Notes under the pieces: model-generated | The model's database searches: none | Told to the model about the DNA's origin: nothing | The model's input: only the letters and a program-made list of their open reading frames with translations | IMG/VR virus record: IMGVR_UViG_3300037497_000044 | Location: 1-52,006 of that record | Length of the DNA: 52,006 nucleotides | Strand: one strand, 5' to 3' | From: a virus | Position numbers and translations under genes: made by a program | In this document: one piece after another, positions 41,255 through 49,700 of the stretch | Numbering within the stretch: position 1 is the first letter of the stretch | How the letters are laid out: each line of letters starts with the position of its first letter

Positions 41255-41449
41255 CTTTGTGGTGACGGCTTTTTTATTCGTTTCGAGCCAACCAACCTAC
41301 CTACGTTCGATAAGTAATATCCAGCAGTGGCCGGTCGTAGCGGGCGCAACTCCTTATGCGTTTACGCCGTGACATGAAGCCACGCGAATACACGCTTTGT
41401 GTCGGTCCGGTGGGATGCCGGTTAATTTTAATTTCAACAGGAGAGAAAA
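41255..41449 (+). promoter_or_regulatory. Leader with hairpins before the 41450 gene
   Basis: 195 bases with no gene. A hairpin CCGG-TGGGATG-CCGG at 41407-41421 is followed by TTAATTTTAATTTCAAC and an AGGAG RBS. Its loop is the same as that at 36160. Other weak pairings: ACAC/GTGT near 41391-41403 and CGCA/TGCG near 41345-41361. Confidence 0.4.
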
Positions 41450-41932
41450 ATGAAAACGTACAAATCACATAAAATTGTAAAGGCAGCATTGTTGCACAGC
41501 ATTACCTTCGATGACGTGAAACGGGCCACAGCATTCTACGATGGAGCCGAACATGAGCTTCTTTCGCAAGGATTGATTCATCGTCTACCGGCGGACCAAT
41601 ACGTGCCGAACAGCTTCTATATCGTTTTTTACCCAGACGGCTATATCTCATTCTGCCCCAGGGCAGAGTTTGAGGATGGTTATACAGAGAGTTTCGTGGC
41701 TGCGCATCCAGACGACGAAGCAATCGACAATTTTGCCGATGCCATGAAAGCCAGGATGGCTGAGCAACGGTTGAAACAAAACCAGCATTTTCATTGGAGT
41801 GCTACCACATGCTATATGGGGACTGAGTTACGTCAAGCACTTATTCGGAATGTTGAAGATGGAAATATGGTTGACGTTGCCAACCTTGCCATGATGATGC
41901 ATCACTGCCGTTGTGACACACGGAAGCAGTAA
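41450..41932 (+). CDS. Protein of unknown function
   Basis: 160 residues, AGGAGAG RBS. MKTYKSHKIVKAALLHSITF, YIVFYPDGYISFCPRAEFED, MKARMAEQRLKQNQHFHW. The part with YPDGYISFCPRAEFEDGY looks like a small alpha/beta domain as found in phage proteins that share FxxGYT motifs, but I cannot name a family. The C-terminus is Met/His/Cys-rich (MMMHHCRCDTRKQ). Confidence 0.6.
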   Translation: MKTYKSHKIVKAALLHSITFDDVKRATAFYDGAEHELLSQGLIHRLPADQYVPNSFYIVFYPDGYISFCPRAEFEDGYTESFVAAHPDDEAIDNFADAMKARMAEQRLKQNQHFHWSATTCYMGTELRQALIRNVEDGNMVDVANLAMMMHHCRCDTRKQ

Positions 41933-42059
41933 ATCCCACAGATGCAATCCGTGCGCCGTGAAGCATAGTATGTGCAAAGAGTGTGGCGGAGATCTTGAAA
42001 TGCGCAACCGTCGCCGGAATTGGCCTGAAATTGTAGTGCGGCAAGGAGTATCGAAATGA
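41913..42059 (+). CDS. Putative 48-residue zinc protein
   Basis: From GTG 41913 (no clear RBS) to a TGA that overlaps the next ATG. RCNPCAVKHSMCKECGGDLE has two C-x2-C pairs, typical of a zinc knuckle, then RNRRRNWPEIVV. A shorter form from ATG 41970 would lose the first pair. Kept because of the motif and the ATGA overlap. Confidence 0.4.
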   Translation: MTHGSSKSHRCNPCAVKHSMCKECGGDLEMRNRRRNWPEIVVRQGVSK

Positions 42060-42367
42060 ACATTTCAGATGAGGACCGCAAAACATACCAGAAGTGGGTG
42101 CAGCGCAACGGCTCACAACGGGTATTTATGGAGCTTTTGCAAAGGATGGCAAGGCTCCAGATAGAGATTGTTTCCTTGATGAAAAACGCATACAGCGATG
42201 ACAAGGATGACCATTTTGACCTTTCAGAAAGGATGGGTGAGGTAGAAATCGCCATGGAAATGATGCAGACACTTATGGATGTTGACGGATGGGCTGATTA
42301 TATGGCCCGGCGGAAAGCGGATAAGCAGTCGGATTTTCGGAGACATGAGGAGTCGTTCAATGAATAA
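42056..42367 (+). CDS. Small helical protein (MazG-like?)
   Basis: 103 residues with AAGGAG before ATG. VFMELLQRMARLQIEIVSLM then LSERMGEVEIAMEMMQTLM resembles the helical E-x-x-E/D core of MazG-type nucleotide pyrophosphatases as found in short phage versions, but the full set of acidic residues (ExxE12-28ExxD) is not clear. Charged C-terminus (RRKADKQSDFRRHEES). Confidence 0.5.
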   Translation: MNISDEDRKTYQKWVQRNGSQRVFMELLQRMARLQIEIVSLMKNAYSDDKDDHFDLSERMGEVEIAMEMMQTLMDVDGWADYMARRKADKQSDFRRHEESFNE

Positions 42368-42779
42368 CCAAGCAGAAAAACATCTATGCCGTGATTGCGA
42401 ACACGTCCGCGTCGTGTCGCTCGTTTGTCAACAATGCGGTCACGCCACAAAGAAGGTGGAACACCTTTGCTATGCGCCGGAGATCGGCATTAGCTTCGTG
42501 ACTGGCGAGCAACTGAGTTTGCTGTGCACGTTGCACAGAGAACCGTCATCGCCAACTTGCGAATCGTTCGCCGCAAAAGCCAAGCCTGATTTTTTTGCAG
42601 ATAGATCGCTCAGTGTCAGGACCATGAACGTATTAAAAAATGAGGAAATTGATACGCTTGACAAGCTGTGCGCTTTGTCTGCTGGAGAACTGTTGCGCCT
42701 TCCAAATTTTGGAAGAAGAAGTTTGAAAGAAATTGAAGATGCACTGGTAGAGCGTGGGTTGAGGTTGCGTGACGAATAG
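42360..42779 (+). CDS. Zinc-type domain fused to RNA polymerase alpha C-terminal domain
   Basis: 139 residues from ATG 42360 (GAGGAG seven bases before). Residues 10-67 hold C10, C13, H15, C23, C26, C37, C56, C67 and the SFVTGEQLSLLC piece shared with the 31846 protein. Residues 84-136 are a full alpha-CTD: LSVRTMNVLKNEEIDTLDKL, then LLRLPNFGRRSLKEIEDAL. R87 and N90 fit E. coli alpha R265 and N268, and N116, G118, R120, S121 fit N294, G296, K298, S299, all DNA-contact residues. It may bind UP-element DNA or sigma/activators and so redirect host polymerase. Function inferred; domain match is strong. Confidence 0.82.
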   Translation: MNNQAEKHLCRDCEHVRVVSLVCQQCGHATKKVEHLCYAPEIGISFVTGEQLSLLCTLHREPSSPTCESFAAKAKPDFFADRSLSVRTMNVLKNEEIDTLDKLCALSAGELLRLPNFGRRSLKEIEDALVERGLRLRDE

Positions 42780-42823
42780 TGGGTTTTATATAACAACAGT
42801 GACAGGAATGTATGGGATGAAAG

Positions 42824-43180
42824 ATGGAAAATTTTAATGGCATGATAAGTAAAGTTCTTGATCGAGGGGATGCCCGTGACCCAAACAGACCTTATAACGG
42901 CCAGTCATGGACCGATGACGGCGAGAGAGGGAAGCACTTCGTCGGCGGTCTGACCATGCGGGACGTGAAAGATTGCCTGCTCATTGCAGCAGAGGAACTG
43001 ACTGGCGAAAAAGACCCATCACTGGAGGGTATGGACCTCATTGTGCTGGCATCTGCAATGACGTGTGAAATTGAGAAAAGGATGGGGATTTTCCCGAACA
43101 TCAAAACGGGGAGCGACTTAGAAAGTGTGCTTCTTGAGGTGCCGATGGTTGATTTACCTGTCCACAACCAGGTCCATTGA
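42824..43180 (+). CDS. Conserved phage protein of unknown function
   Basis: 118 residues. SWTDDGERGKHFVGGLTMRDVKDCLLIAAEEL is a pattern that I have seen in short phage early proteins (W-x-x-D-G-x-R-G, then GLTMRD). No catalytic residues visible; mostly helical after residue 45. RBS is weak (GGATGAAAG). Confidence 0.6.
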   Translation: MENFNGMISKVLDRGDARDPNRPYNGQSWTDDGERGKHFVGGLTMRDVKDCLLIAAEELTGEKDPSLEGMDLIVLASAMTCEIEKRMGIFPNIKTGSDLESVLLEVPMVDLPVHNQVH

Positions 43181-43213
43181 AGGCAACAAAATCTATCGAG
43201 TGAGGCTGGACAA

Positions 43214-43609
43214 ATGACAATCCCAGAAACAATCACGCAGCAGTTTGCCAGAATAATAAAAGCTCAATCTCTTTCTGGTCGTTCATACCCAAAAAAACAC
43301 GTGTTAATTGAAATGTGCGGACTGTTTTCACTATACTATCCAGAAAATTTGACTATTCCTAGAATAGACACCGTTTTAGATGGTGGACTTAGTTTTATTT
43401 GGGAAATAGGAGAGCGTGTCACAGAGTTTAGAGTATATATTACCCGTGAGCCTGGGGTGTTTGTTGGGATGTTTCTTGGAGAACTATATCCTATCCCTAA
43501 AATCTATCCTACACAACGCCATCTTTGGATGGACGACCCAGATACATGGTTGTTCATCGCCAGAAGAATCAGGATGTTAGAGGATGAGAACACATTAGTT
43601 ACCGGCTAA
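43214..43609 (+). CDS. Protein of unknown function
   Basis: 131 residues; RBS GTGAGG. More AT-rich than neighbours, which may mean recent transfer. ITQQFARIIKAQSLSGRSYP, then beta-rich ITREPGVFVGMFLGELYPIP, then WMDDPDTWLFIARRIRMLED. Unrecognised. Last gene of the plus-strand early operon. Confidence 0.55.
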   Translation: MTIPETITQQFARIIKAQSLSGRSYPKKHVLIEMCGLFSLYYPENLTIPRIDTVLDGGLSFIWEIGERVTEFRVYITREPGVFVGMFLGELYPIPKIYPTQRHLWMDDPDTWLFIARRIRMLEDENTLVTG

Positions 43610-43719
43610 ATTCGCACAACCCGTTCCTTTCCATACCCAGTCGCCCCTGGCTGACGCGGAAGTTTTTTCTTAACAGGAACTTCGTCCATGCCACGCTCGT
43701 CGGTAGCTGGTTCTGTTTG

Positions 43720-43744
43720 GCGGTGACTACCCTCTTGTCACCGC
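43720..43744. terminator. Hairpin at the convergence of early and lysis operons
   Basis: GCGGTGAC (43720-43727) pairs with GTCACCGC (43737-43744), eight perfect pairs; it contains the last codons of the holin gene. There is no T-run on either side. Together with a second stem (GAAGTT 43659-43664 with AACTTC 43678-43683) it may hold back read-through from both sides. Confidence 0.4.
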
Positions 43745-44263
43745 AGTATTAGTTGGGTCAGCCAACGCCTTGCTGTGCCCGTGAGAAGCCAATCCAAGCA
43801 CAGCGGACAGGAACATCCATGCTTCCATCGGCACGATAACTGACTGTTTCCCAAACAGGGGGAGTAAAAAATAGTTCCCCAATATCATCACTCCAGAGAT
43901 AAATCCTAGGAATGGCCTCCATGTGTAGGTCGGCCAGTTCGCAGCCGACGCTTCTGCCTGCATCGTTGTATTGACCGACTGAACCTGCAACGTCTCCTCC
44001 TTGCGCATGGCTATGTCATGCTCGGTATTGATGCGCAAAATGGTTTCTTCGTGTGTCAATTCAAATTTGCGCGCTTCGGCCAGTCCCTCCGGCGTGCCCA
44101 ACGCAAGCAGCACATCTTGAGTCGATGCGTTACTATTGCCAGTCAGCTTACCTGCCAACAGCTTTCCGAGTGCGGCACCGCCGGGGATCGGTAGTGCCGC
44201 ACCAAGGATCGGTAGACCTATCTCTGCCAGTGCATTGCCGATTGATTTTAAATTAAAATCCAT
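43727..44263 (-). CDS. Holin, GTA 3-TM type
   Basis: 178 residues from ATG 44263 (AGGGA upstream). GNALAEIGLPILGAALPIPGGA is the N-terminal hallmark of the 3-TM holin family first described from gene transfer agents. A helical middle (GTPEGLAEARKFELTHEETI) leads to spans in TWRPFLGFISGVMILGNYFL and MEAWMFLSAVLGLASHG. It would open the inner membrane for lysozyme release. It follows the lysozyme gene by 13 bases. Confidence 0.82.
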   Translation of the reverse strand: MDFNLKSIGNALAEIGLPILGAALPIPGGAALGKLLAGKLTGNSNASTQDVLLALGTPEGLAEARKFELTHEETILRINTEHDIAMRKEETLQVQSVNTTMQAEASAANWPTYTWRPFLGFISGVMILGNYFLLPLFGKQSVIVPMEAWMFLSAVLGLASHGHSKALADPTNTAVTRG

Positions 44264-44276
44264 CTTAAATCCCTGC

Positions 44277-44747
44277 CTATTCGTCATCCGGGGTGTCAAA
44301 CAAAGCCTTCTCTGCCGCCCGCCGTCTCTTCAGACCGCCAAGCACAATCAGTTTCCCGTTCACTGTGGCTTTATCCCACACAAGGAATTGCTTACCTGCA
44401 TCTTGATATTCAGCATCGTTCAACCTTTTCAACAGTGTGCTCTTGCGAAGATTCCCAAGGCCCAAATTGAAAGCGAAGGACACCAATGCCCCGCGTTGGT
44501 TTTCACTTAGCGGCACATAGACAAGACTATCGACTCCTAGAGTAAACTTATCCAGATCGGCCGCCAATAAGTGTTCGGCATCGGTTTCGGTGATGGTCTT
44601 TTTTCCAACATCGGCCATGGTCACATCAGTCCCGGTATGGCCATAGCCAATGGTCGGCACTCCAGCCGGGCAGAGATACGCTTTCAATCGGAGCGATTCT
44701 GCTTTTTTTATCAGGTCAACTGCTGCTTTACAAATCTGTCTGGACAT
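44277..44747 (-). CDS. Endolysin, GH24 lysozyme
   Basis: 156 residues. Catalytic set E17, C26 and T32 in AESLRLKAYLCPAGVPTIGYG: the E-x8-(D/C)-x5-T pattern with Cys in place of Asp, as in P21-type endolysins. GALVSFAFNLGLGNLRKSTL is the conserved helix of the family. The N-terminus (MSRQICKAAVDLIKKA) is not a signal or SAR anchor, so export depends on the holin. GGAGG RBS, TAATG overlap with the gene before. Confidence 0.92.
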   Translation of the reverse strand: MSRQICKAAVDLIKKAESLRLKAYLCPAGVPTIGYGHTGTDVTMADVGKKTITETDAEHLLAADLDKFTLGVDSLVYVPLSENQRGALVSFAFNLGLGNLRKSTLLKRLNDAEYQDAGKQFLVWDKATVNGKLIVLGGLKRRRAAEKALFDTPDDE

Positions 44748-45061
44748 TATTTTCCTCCTGAAAAATATAAATTGCTTGCTACCCAGCTGATGCCCGCAGC
44801 AAATAAAAACAAAACACCACGCCCAATCATCAAGGTGACTTTGCGCTCCCCCTTACGTTCTGCTTCTGTAAGTGTGAGGTTTTTTAATGTTTCCTTTATT
44901 TCCCTCACGTCGTCGCATACCGTAAAACACAACTCCAATTTACGCAACCGATCGTAGACTTCTCTGTACAAATCGGAATTTACGGCTTTATCGGCTTGCA
45001 TGACTTTCATGGCGTTGCAGACACGATCATCCCCACAGACTGCCTTGTTTATATCAACCAT
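44747..45061 (-). CDS. Small C-terminally anchored membrane protein (lysis accessory?)
   Basis: 104 residues from ATG 45061, with AAGGAT before it. The N-terminal 75 are polar and helical with heptads (YREVYDRLRKLELCFTVCDD, EIKETLKNLTLTEAERKGER). The C-terminal VTLMIGRGVLFLFAAGISWV is a single membrane span. Position before lysozyme and holin suggests a lysis role, but topology is opposite to a typical i-spanin. No o-spanin lipobox nearby. Confidence 0.55.
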   Translation of the reverse strand: MVDINKAVCGDDRVCNAMKVMQADKAVNSDLYREVYDRLRKLELCFTVCDDVREIKETLKNLTLTEAERKGERKVTLMIGRGVLFLFAAGISWVASNLYFSGGK

Positions 45062-45082
45062 CAAAGTTATCCTTATACCGTA

Positions 45083-46759
45083 TTAGCCAACTTTCCAGAT
45101 TTTAACATCAGCGTACTTGTTTATCAACGAATAATTGGTTGAGCTTAACGCTTTGCCTCCACCTACAGTCCCATCACCATTTCCGCACCAGTGAGTTAAA
45201 ACGAATCTCCTGCTGTCTGATGTACCTATCGTTATGGTGAAATAGCCAGACACGCTCAAAGCAGAAGAACCGTCGTATCCACTCGATGCTTGCCCACTAC
45301 TGCTATAGCATCTGTCTGTTTCTGAACCGTTTTGCTGAATTATGGCAATAAGAATATTGCTATCTCCCTTATAGTTGACTGATGATGCTTCAAACTGGTA
45401 AACCCCGTCTGGAAAGCCTCTAATTTCGCTGGAGTCGCCAGAATAAACAAGTCCGATATTATTAACCTTCGGTGCATCAAAAGCCCTATAATAATAAGTG
45501 TCATTCACTGTTGCGCCACCAGACACACCTTCGGATTCTGTGGCTTCCGCCCAAAAAAAACGGGTGTACAACGCTGGTCCAATGCCGGCCATCATCGTCG
45601 TTGTCATACCGGCGATCTGTGTTGACGGCAGTGCGGCTATGTAGGTTGTGGTTTCCGTGAGAGCGGATACCTGTGTTGTTGTCAGCAACTGCCCGGATGC
45701 TAATTGCGCAATCTGCGTCGTCGTGAGCTGGCCAACCGCCGCCATCTGGCTTGACGACAGTTGCGCTATCTGTGTTGTGCTTAACTGTCCGACAGCGGCC
45801 ATCTGGTCAGACGATAGTTGTGCAATCTGTGTCGTCGTTAGCTGCCCTATGGCGGCCACTTGGGAGGATGATAATTGCGCTATTTGCGTCGTGGTAAGTT
45901 GCCCTATAGCCGACACCTGGGCAGACGACAACTGAGAAATTTGCGTCGTAGTCAAAGACCCTATGGCCGACATCTGGCTTGATGATAGCTGCGCAATCTG
46001 TGTCGTCGTGAGCTGGCCAACAGCAGACAGTTGGTCTGATGATAGCTGTGCAATCTGTGTCGTCGTCATCGTGTTTAGGACGGCAACCTGGGCAGAATCC
46101 AAGCTGGCTATCTGCGTGGTGGTCAGATATTGGGTTTGAGTTGTTGCCAGAAGAGAGATCTGCCCGGTTGTCAGATGGCGATATGTGCCCGTGTTCAGCC
46201 CGCCCAACGAGTCGTGGTTGATCTGTGCAGCCAACTGCAAGGCACTGTTGATCGTTGAAATCTGTGCAGGTGTCAAAAGTTGGATTGTCGCTGTTGGGAG
46301 CAATCCGTATTGTGTGGAATTCAGGTGCATGTATGGCCCGGCGTTCAGTCCCAACAGGTCATCATGGGTATAGTTCGCCCCCACTTGGAGATAAGCAGGG
46401 CCGAACGCGATGGATGTTGTCCCGACAATAATCTCTCCTGTGGTCGTGACCTGGAAGATGTTTTTTGCATAGAGCGTTCCACCGGTCACGCCAACGATTG
46501 TGCCTGTGACTACATCCCAAAAGCCATCAAAATCATAATCCCGTTGCCATGCCGTTGCGCTCGCACGGTAAACACCGTTTTCAACTCCGTTCGTCTGTGC
46601 AGGGACGAGGACACGCATATCAGTTGTCGTCTGCACCCCGTCAATGATCTGCAACCCACGGAGCATTATGTTCCCTGCGGCAGACGCACACGCACACGGC
46701 ACCTTGATTGCCTGGGAACCGTTTAGCCCTTTTAATCTGTCCCCGCTAACTGTGGTCAC
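45083..46759 (-). CDS. Tail fibre with TTQ repeats
   Basis: 558 residues from GTG 46759, eight bases after AAGGAG and overlapping the stop of the giant gene (GTGA). N-terminal 120 residues are a virion-attachment domain: IMLRGLQIIDGVQTTTDMRV, LVPAQTNGVENGVYRASATA. A hinge part HDDLLGLNAGPYMHLNSTQY follows, which recurs as HDSLGGLNTGTYRHLTTGQ. Then about 8 repeats of TTTQIAQLSSSQ-x-x-AIGQL, 16-18 residues each. The last 150 residues are a beta-rich tip (EIRGFPDGVYQFEASSVNY). The repeat is shared with 11967 and 14571. Confidence 0.82.
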   Translation of the reverse strand: MTTVSGDRLKGLNGSQAIKVPCACASAAGNIMLRGLQIIDGVQTTTDMRVLVPAQTNGVENGVYRASATAWQRDYDFDGFWDVVTGTIVGVTGGTLYAKNIFQVTTTGEIIVGTTSIAFGPAYLQVGANYTHDDLLGLNAGPYMHLNSTQYGLLPTATIQLLTPAQISTINSALQLAAQINHDSLGGLNTGTYRHLTTGQISLLATTQTQYLTTTQIASLDSAQVAVLNTMTTTQIAQLSSDQLSAVGQLTTTQIAQLSSSQMSAIGSLTTTQISQLSSAQVSAIGQLTTTQIAQLSSSQVAAIGQLTTTQIAQLSSDQMAAVGQLSTTQIAQLSSSQMAAVGQLTTTQIAQLASGQLLTTTQVSALTETTTYIAALPSTQIAGMTTTMMAGIGPALYTRFFWAEATESEGVSGGATVNDTYYYRAFDAPKVNNIGLVYSGDSSEIRGFPDGVYQFEASSVNYKGDSNILIAIIQQNGSETDRCYSSSGQASSGYDGSSALSVSGYFTITIGTSDSRRFVLTHWCGNGDGTVGGGKALSSTNYSLINKYADVKIWKVG

Positions 46760-49700
46760 TTCCTGAACTCCTTGCCTGCCAAAATAGACAGAACAGCCTC
46801 GGTATCGTCTTCCGGTCGATACTTCCCTGCCTCAATGTCAGCCCAAAGAGCCAAGCGATCCGTGACGGGTTTTTGTAGTGCTGTGCCGGTGATCACAGCG
46901 ATCATCGCACTCATTGATCTGATTGTTCTTCCTGGAGTCCCTAACGGATCGTCGTTTGTAAATACTCGCAATCCCTGTTCCACAAGACTTTGCGCCGGAC
47001 CACCCATATTTACCCTCGCTTCTCCATATCCTTTCTGCCACACATTAATCATGTTTCCGATCACATTACCTACCACTGGTATGGCTCCGAGAGCATACGT
47101 GACTGGCATGATCCCAAGCAATTGTTTGATCCACTCATCCAAATATTCGCCGTCACCGTCGCTATCTCGCGGCCCTCCACGCGCAGCCATGACAATTATA
47201 CCGGAGGCAATGGCGGGAGCTATCCATGCGAGCCAAGCCGCACCGGCCAACCGGCCAAACTTCTTCCCTGGGGGCATGTATCTGGCAAGAGCAACTTGCT
47301 CCCCAAACAAGTTTGCCTGCGTGTTGAAATAGCCACAAAATTGGGTCAGCATCCGCCACAAAGGCGTTCCTGTCTCCATGGATGCAACATCAATAACCCT
47401 GGTACTTCCCTGTGTGGTGCGAATTACTGAGTCAGCAAGATCTCTCGCGGCACCCTCCTCATGCCCATTCTCAATTGCCTCTGTATATTTTGCCATCCAG
47501 ATCGTTGGTTCCATGTGCGTTGCGATGGATTGCTGCAAGATGTATCCATACTTTCTCGATAACCTATCTGCGTTTTCCATGATAGTCGGATCTGTTGCAA
47601 TCTCCATCAGCACGGTGTTGGCTTCCTCCAGTTGCGCTTTCAGTCTGATGTCCATGAATTTCGATTTACCACATACCGCACTTGCCGTATCAATTGGATG
47701 GATAAGGTTCGTGGCAGCAGAAGCCAATAAATGCCCTCGTGAAACATTGAGCAATGCGGGGAAGAACCCTGCATATTGCTGGAGCCCGTTTACAACATTC
47801 ATGAATAGAAGAAAAACACCTGAACGAGTTCGCAGAGTTGTAAAAAAATCAGCATGTTCAATCCCTGTGCCACGTGTCGTAACCTGCTGTTTAGCAGCCC
47901 GGTCTAGGAATGGGACGAGCGTATTACTGATTGCCGCCTTGTCTTGTGCTTCCAGCACAGAGAGCAATTCCTTATTTTTGATCAACCTACCCACATCGGA
48001 AACGGCCAACCCCATGTATGTGTTCAGTAATTGCTGGTCGATATGACGCCCCAAGATTGAGATATTCAACTCAAGGGGGGCAAAATACTGGGTACGTGCC
48101 TTTGCGAATCCTGCGTTCGTCCTAGGTTGGTAATTCAACTGCGCATCACTCCCAACACGTTCAGCCTCGCGTTGTTCTGCGGCTGTGCCCAGGGTAGGAT
48201 CATATTGCAATGGCGCATAGCCGCCAGCATACGTACCAAACTGGTTGGTGAATGCGTCAGCCTTAACCTCTTTAAAGTACCTGCCAGTCTGTTCCCTGAC
48301 TGCTCTCTGGGCTTCTGGCTTCATCTCCTCAAACAGATCCCAAACAGACTGCACAAAATCAAAGTGCTCTTTCCGAAGGATTCCCTGATCGATAAACTCC
48401 TGGATCTGAGCATCCCAACGGGACCGATCAAGGGTGCCGTCTGCATTCCACTTGCCCCACCCTCGGCCAATCAACAGTTTTTCAAGATTCTCCAGGTTGC
48501 CCGAATGCACAAGGGCATGAAGTAGCTCGGCCATCGGGGTGAATTTCCCGCCGCCAAACACAAACCCGATATGATTGGCAGCAATCGCGCCTTTATGCTG
48601 AAAGACTTTCGGATTCGATTTAACCATGTCAGAAAACTTTGTTATATATTTTATCTTTGCTTCCATGTATTTCGTTTGGGCATCGGATATGGGAAGGAAG
48701 ACATAGCGGAACCATGGCCCGTACTCTTGCCCATTATCCATGACTTTGGCCCAATTCTCTATGCGGACGAATTTTGCCAAAAACTTTGAAGCACCATAAA
48801 AGAATAACTCTGTTTTTGTTCGTGTTCTGGCAAACCCCGTTTTCTCGTCCACGATAGCTGGGGAGCTTGGGCGTTCTTCGGCTTTAGCTGTCAACTCTGC
48901 GATAACCGCATCGACGGCAAGTTTTTTATCCTTAACAAGGATCTGCTTTGACCGCAACGCAAACTTCCATAGACCAACCATGTCATCTCTGAGATCGCGC
49001 AATTCCTCCATTGTCAGATCACGCCACAACTCCTTGTCTTTCCCTTGCTTTTTCGACAGGATTTCTTTGGCTTTGTTGCTGGCGTTCAATATCGTGTCAG
49101 AATACTCCTGGAGTTCCTCCGGGGAGTTTTTTAGCACGGTTTGAAGGTACTCAATAGCCCCTTCCATATGTGGTCCAATCCCGTATGCGCCAAGCACAGT
49201 ACGCACAACCATGACCTCGACATCAGATCTGCTTTTAACTGATGGTGATTTATCTGTCCTGCTGGCTATGCCCTTCAGCTTTCCTGTAATGAGCGTTGCT
49301 TCCGCTTGCGCCTTGTATGCCGCCGATGTGGCCAGATGGTTGATAAGTTCCTTACGTGCCTCTATCGCGGCTTCTGCTGTCTTGCCTTGGCCGAACAGCT
49401 TCATCTTGGCCTTTCCTGCCCGAACCTCGGCCAGAGCGAACAGATCCGGTCTGACATTGCGCATGGTCCGTCCAGAGATCATTGCATCAACATAGTCCTT
49501 GGCTGACTTCAGCAATACAGACCATGGCCCTGTGAATTTCTCCAGTGCGGCAATTTCCGTCGCAAGGATTCTCTCCCTGGCTGAATTGTGGATTGCCTCG
49601 TCTGCGGCTATGGCGATCTGTTCCGGCGTGTACATGTCGCCGTAGGTCTCAAGCATGCGACGCTCGGTCTCTTGTTGGATCTCTTCTGCCATTGATGGAG

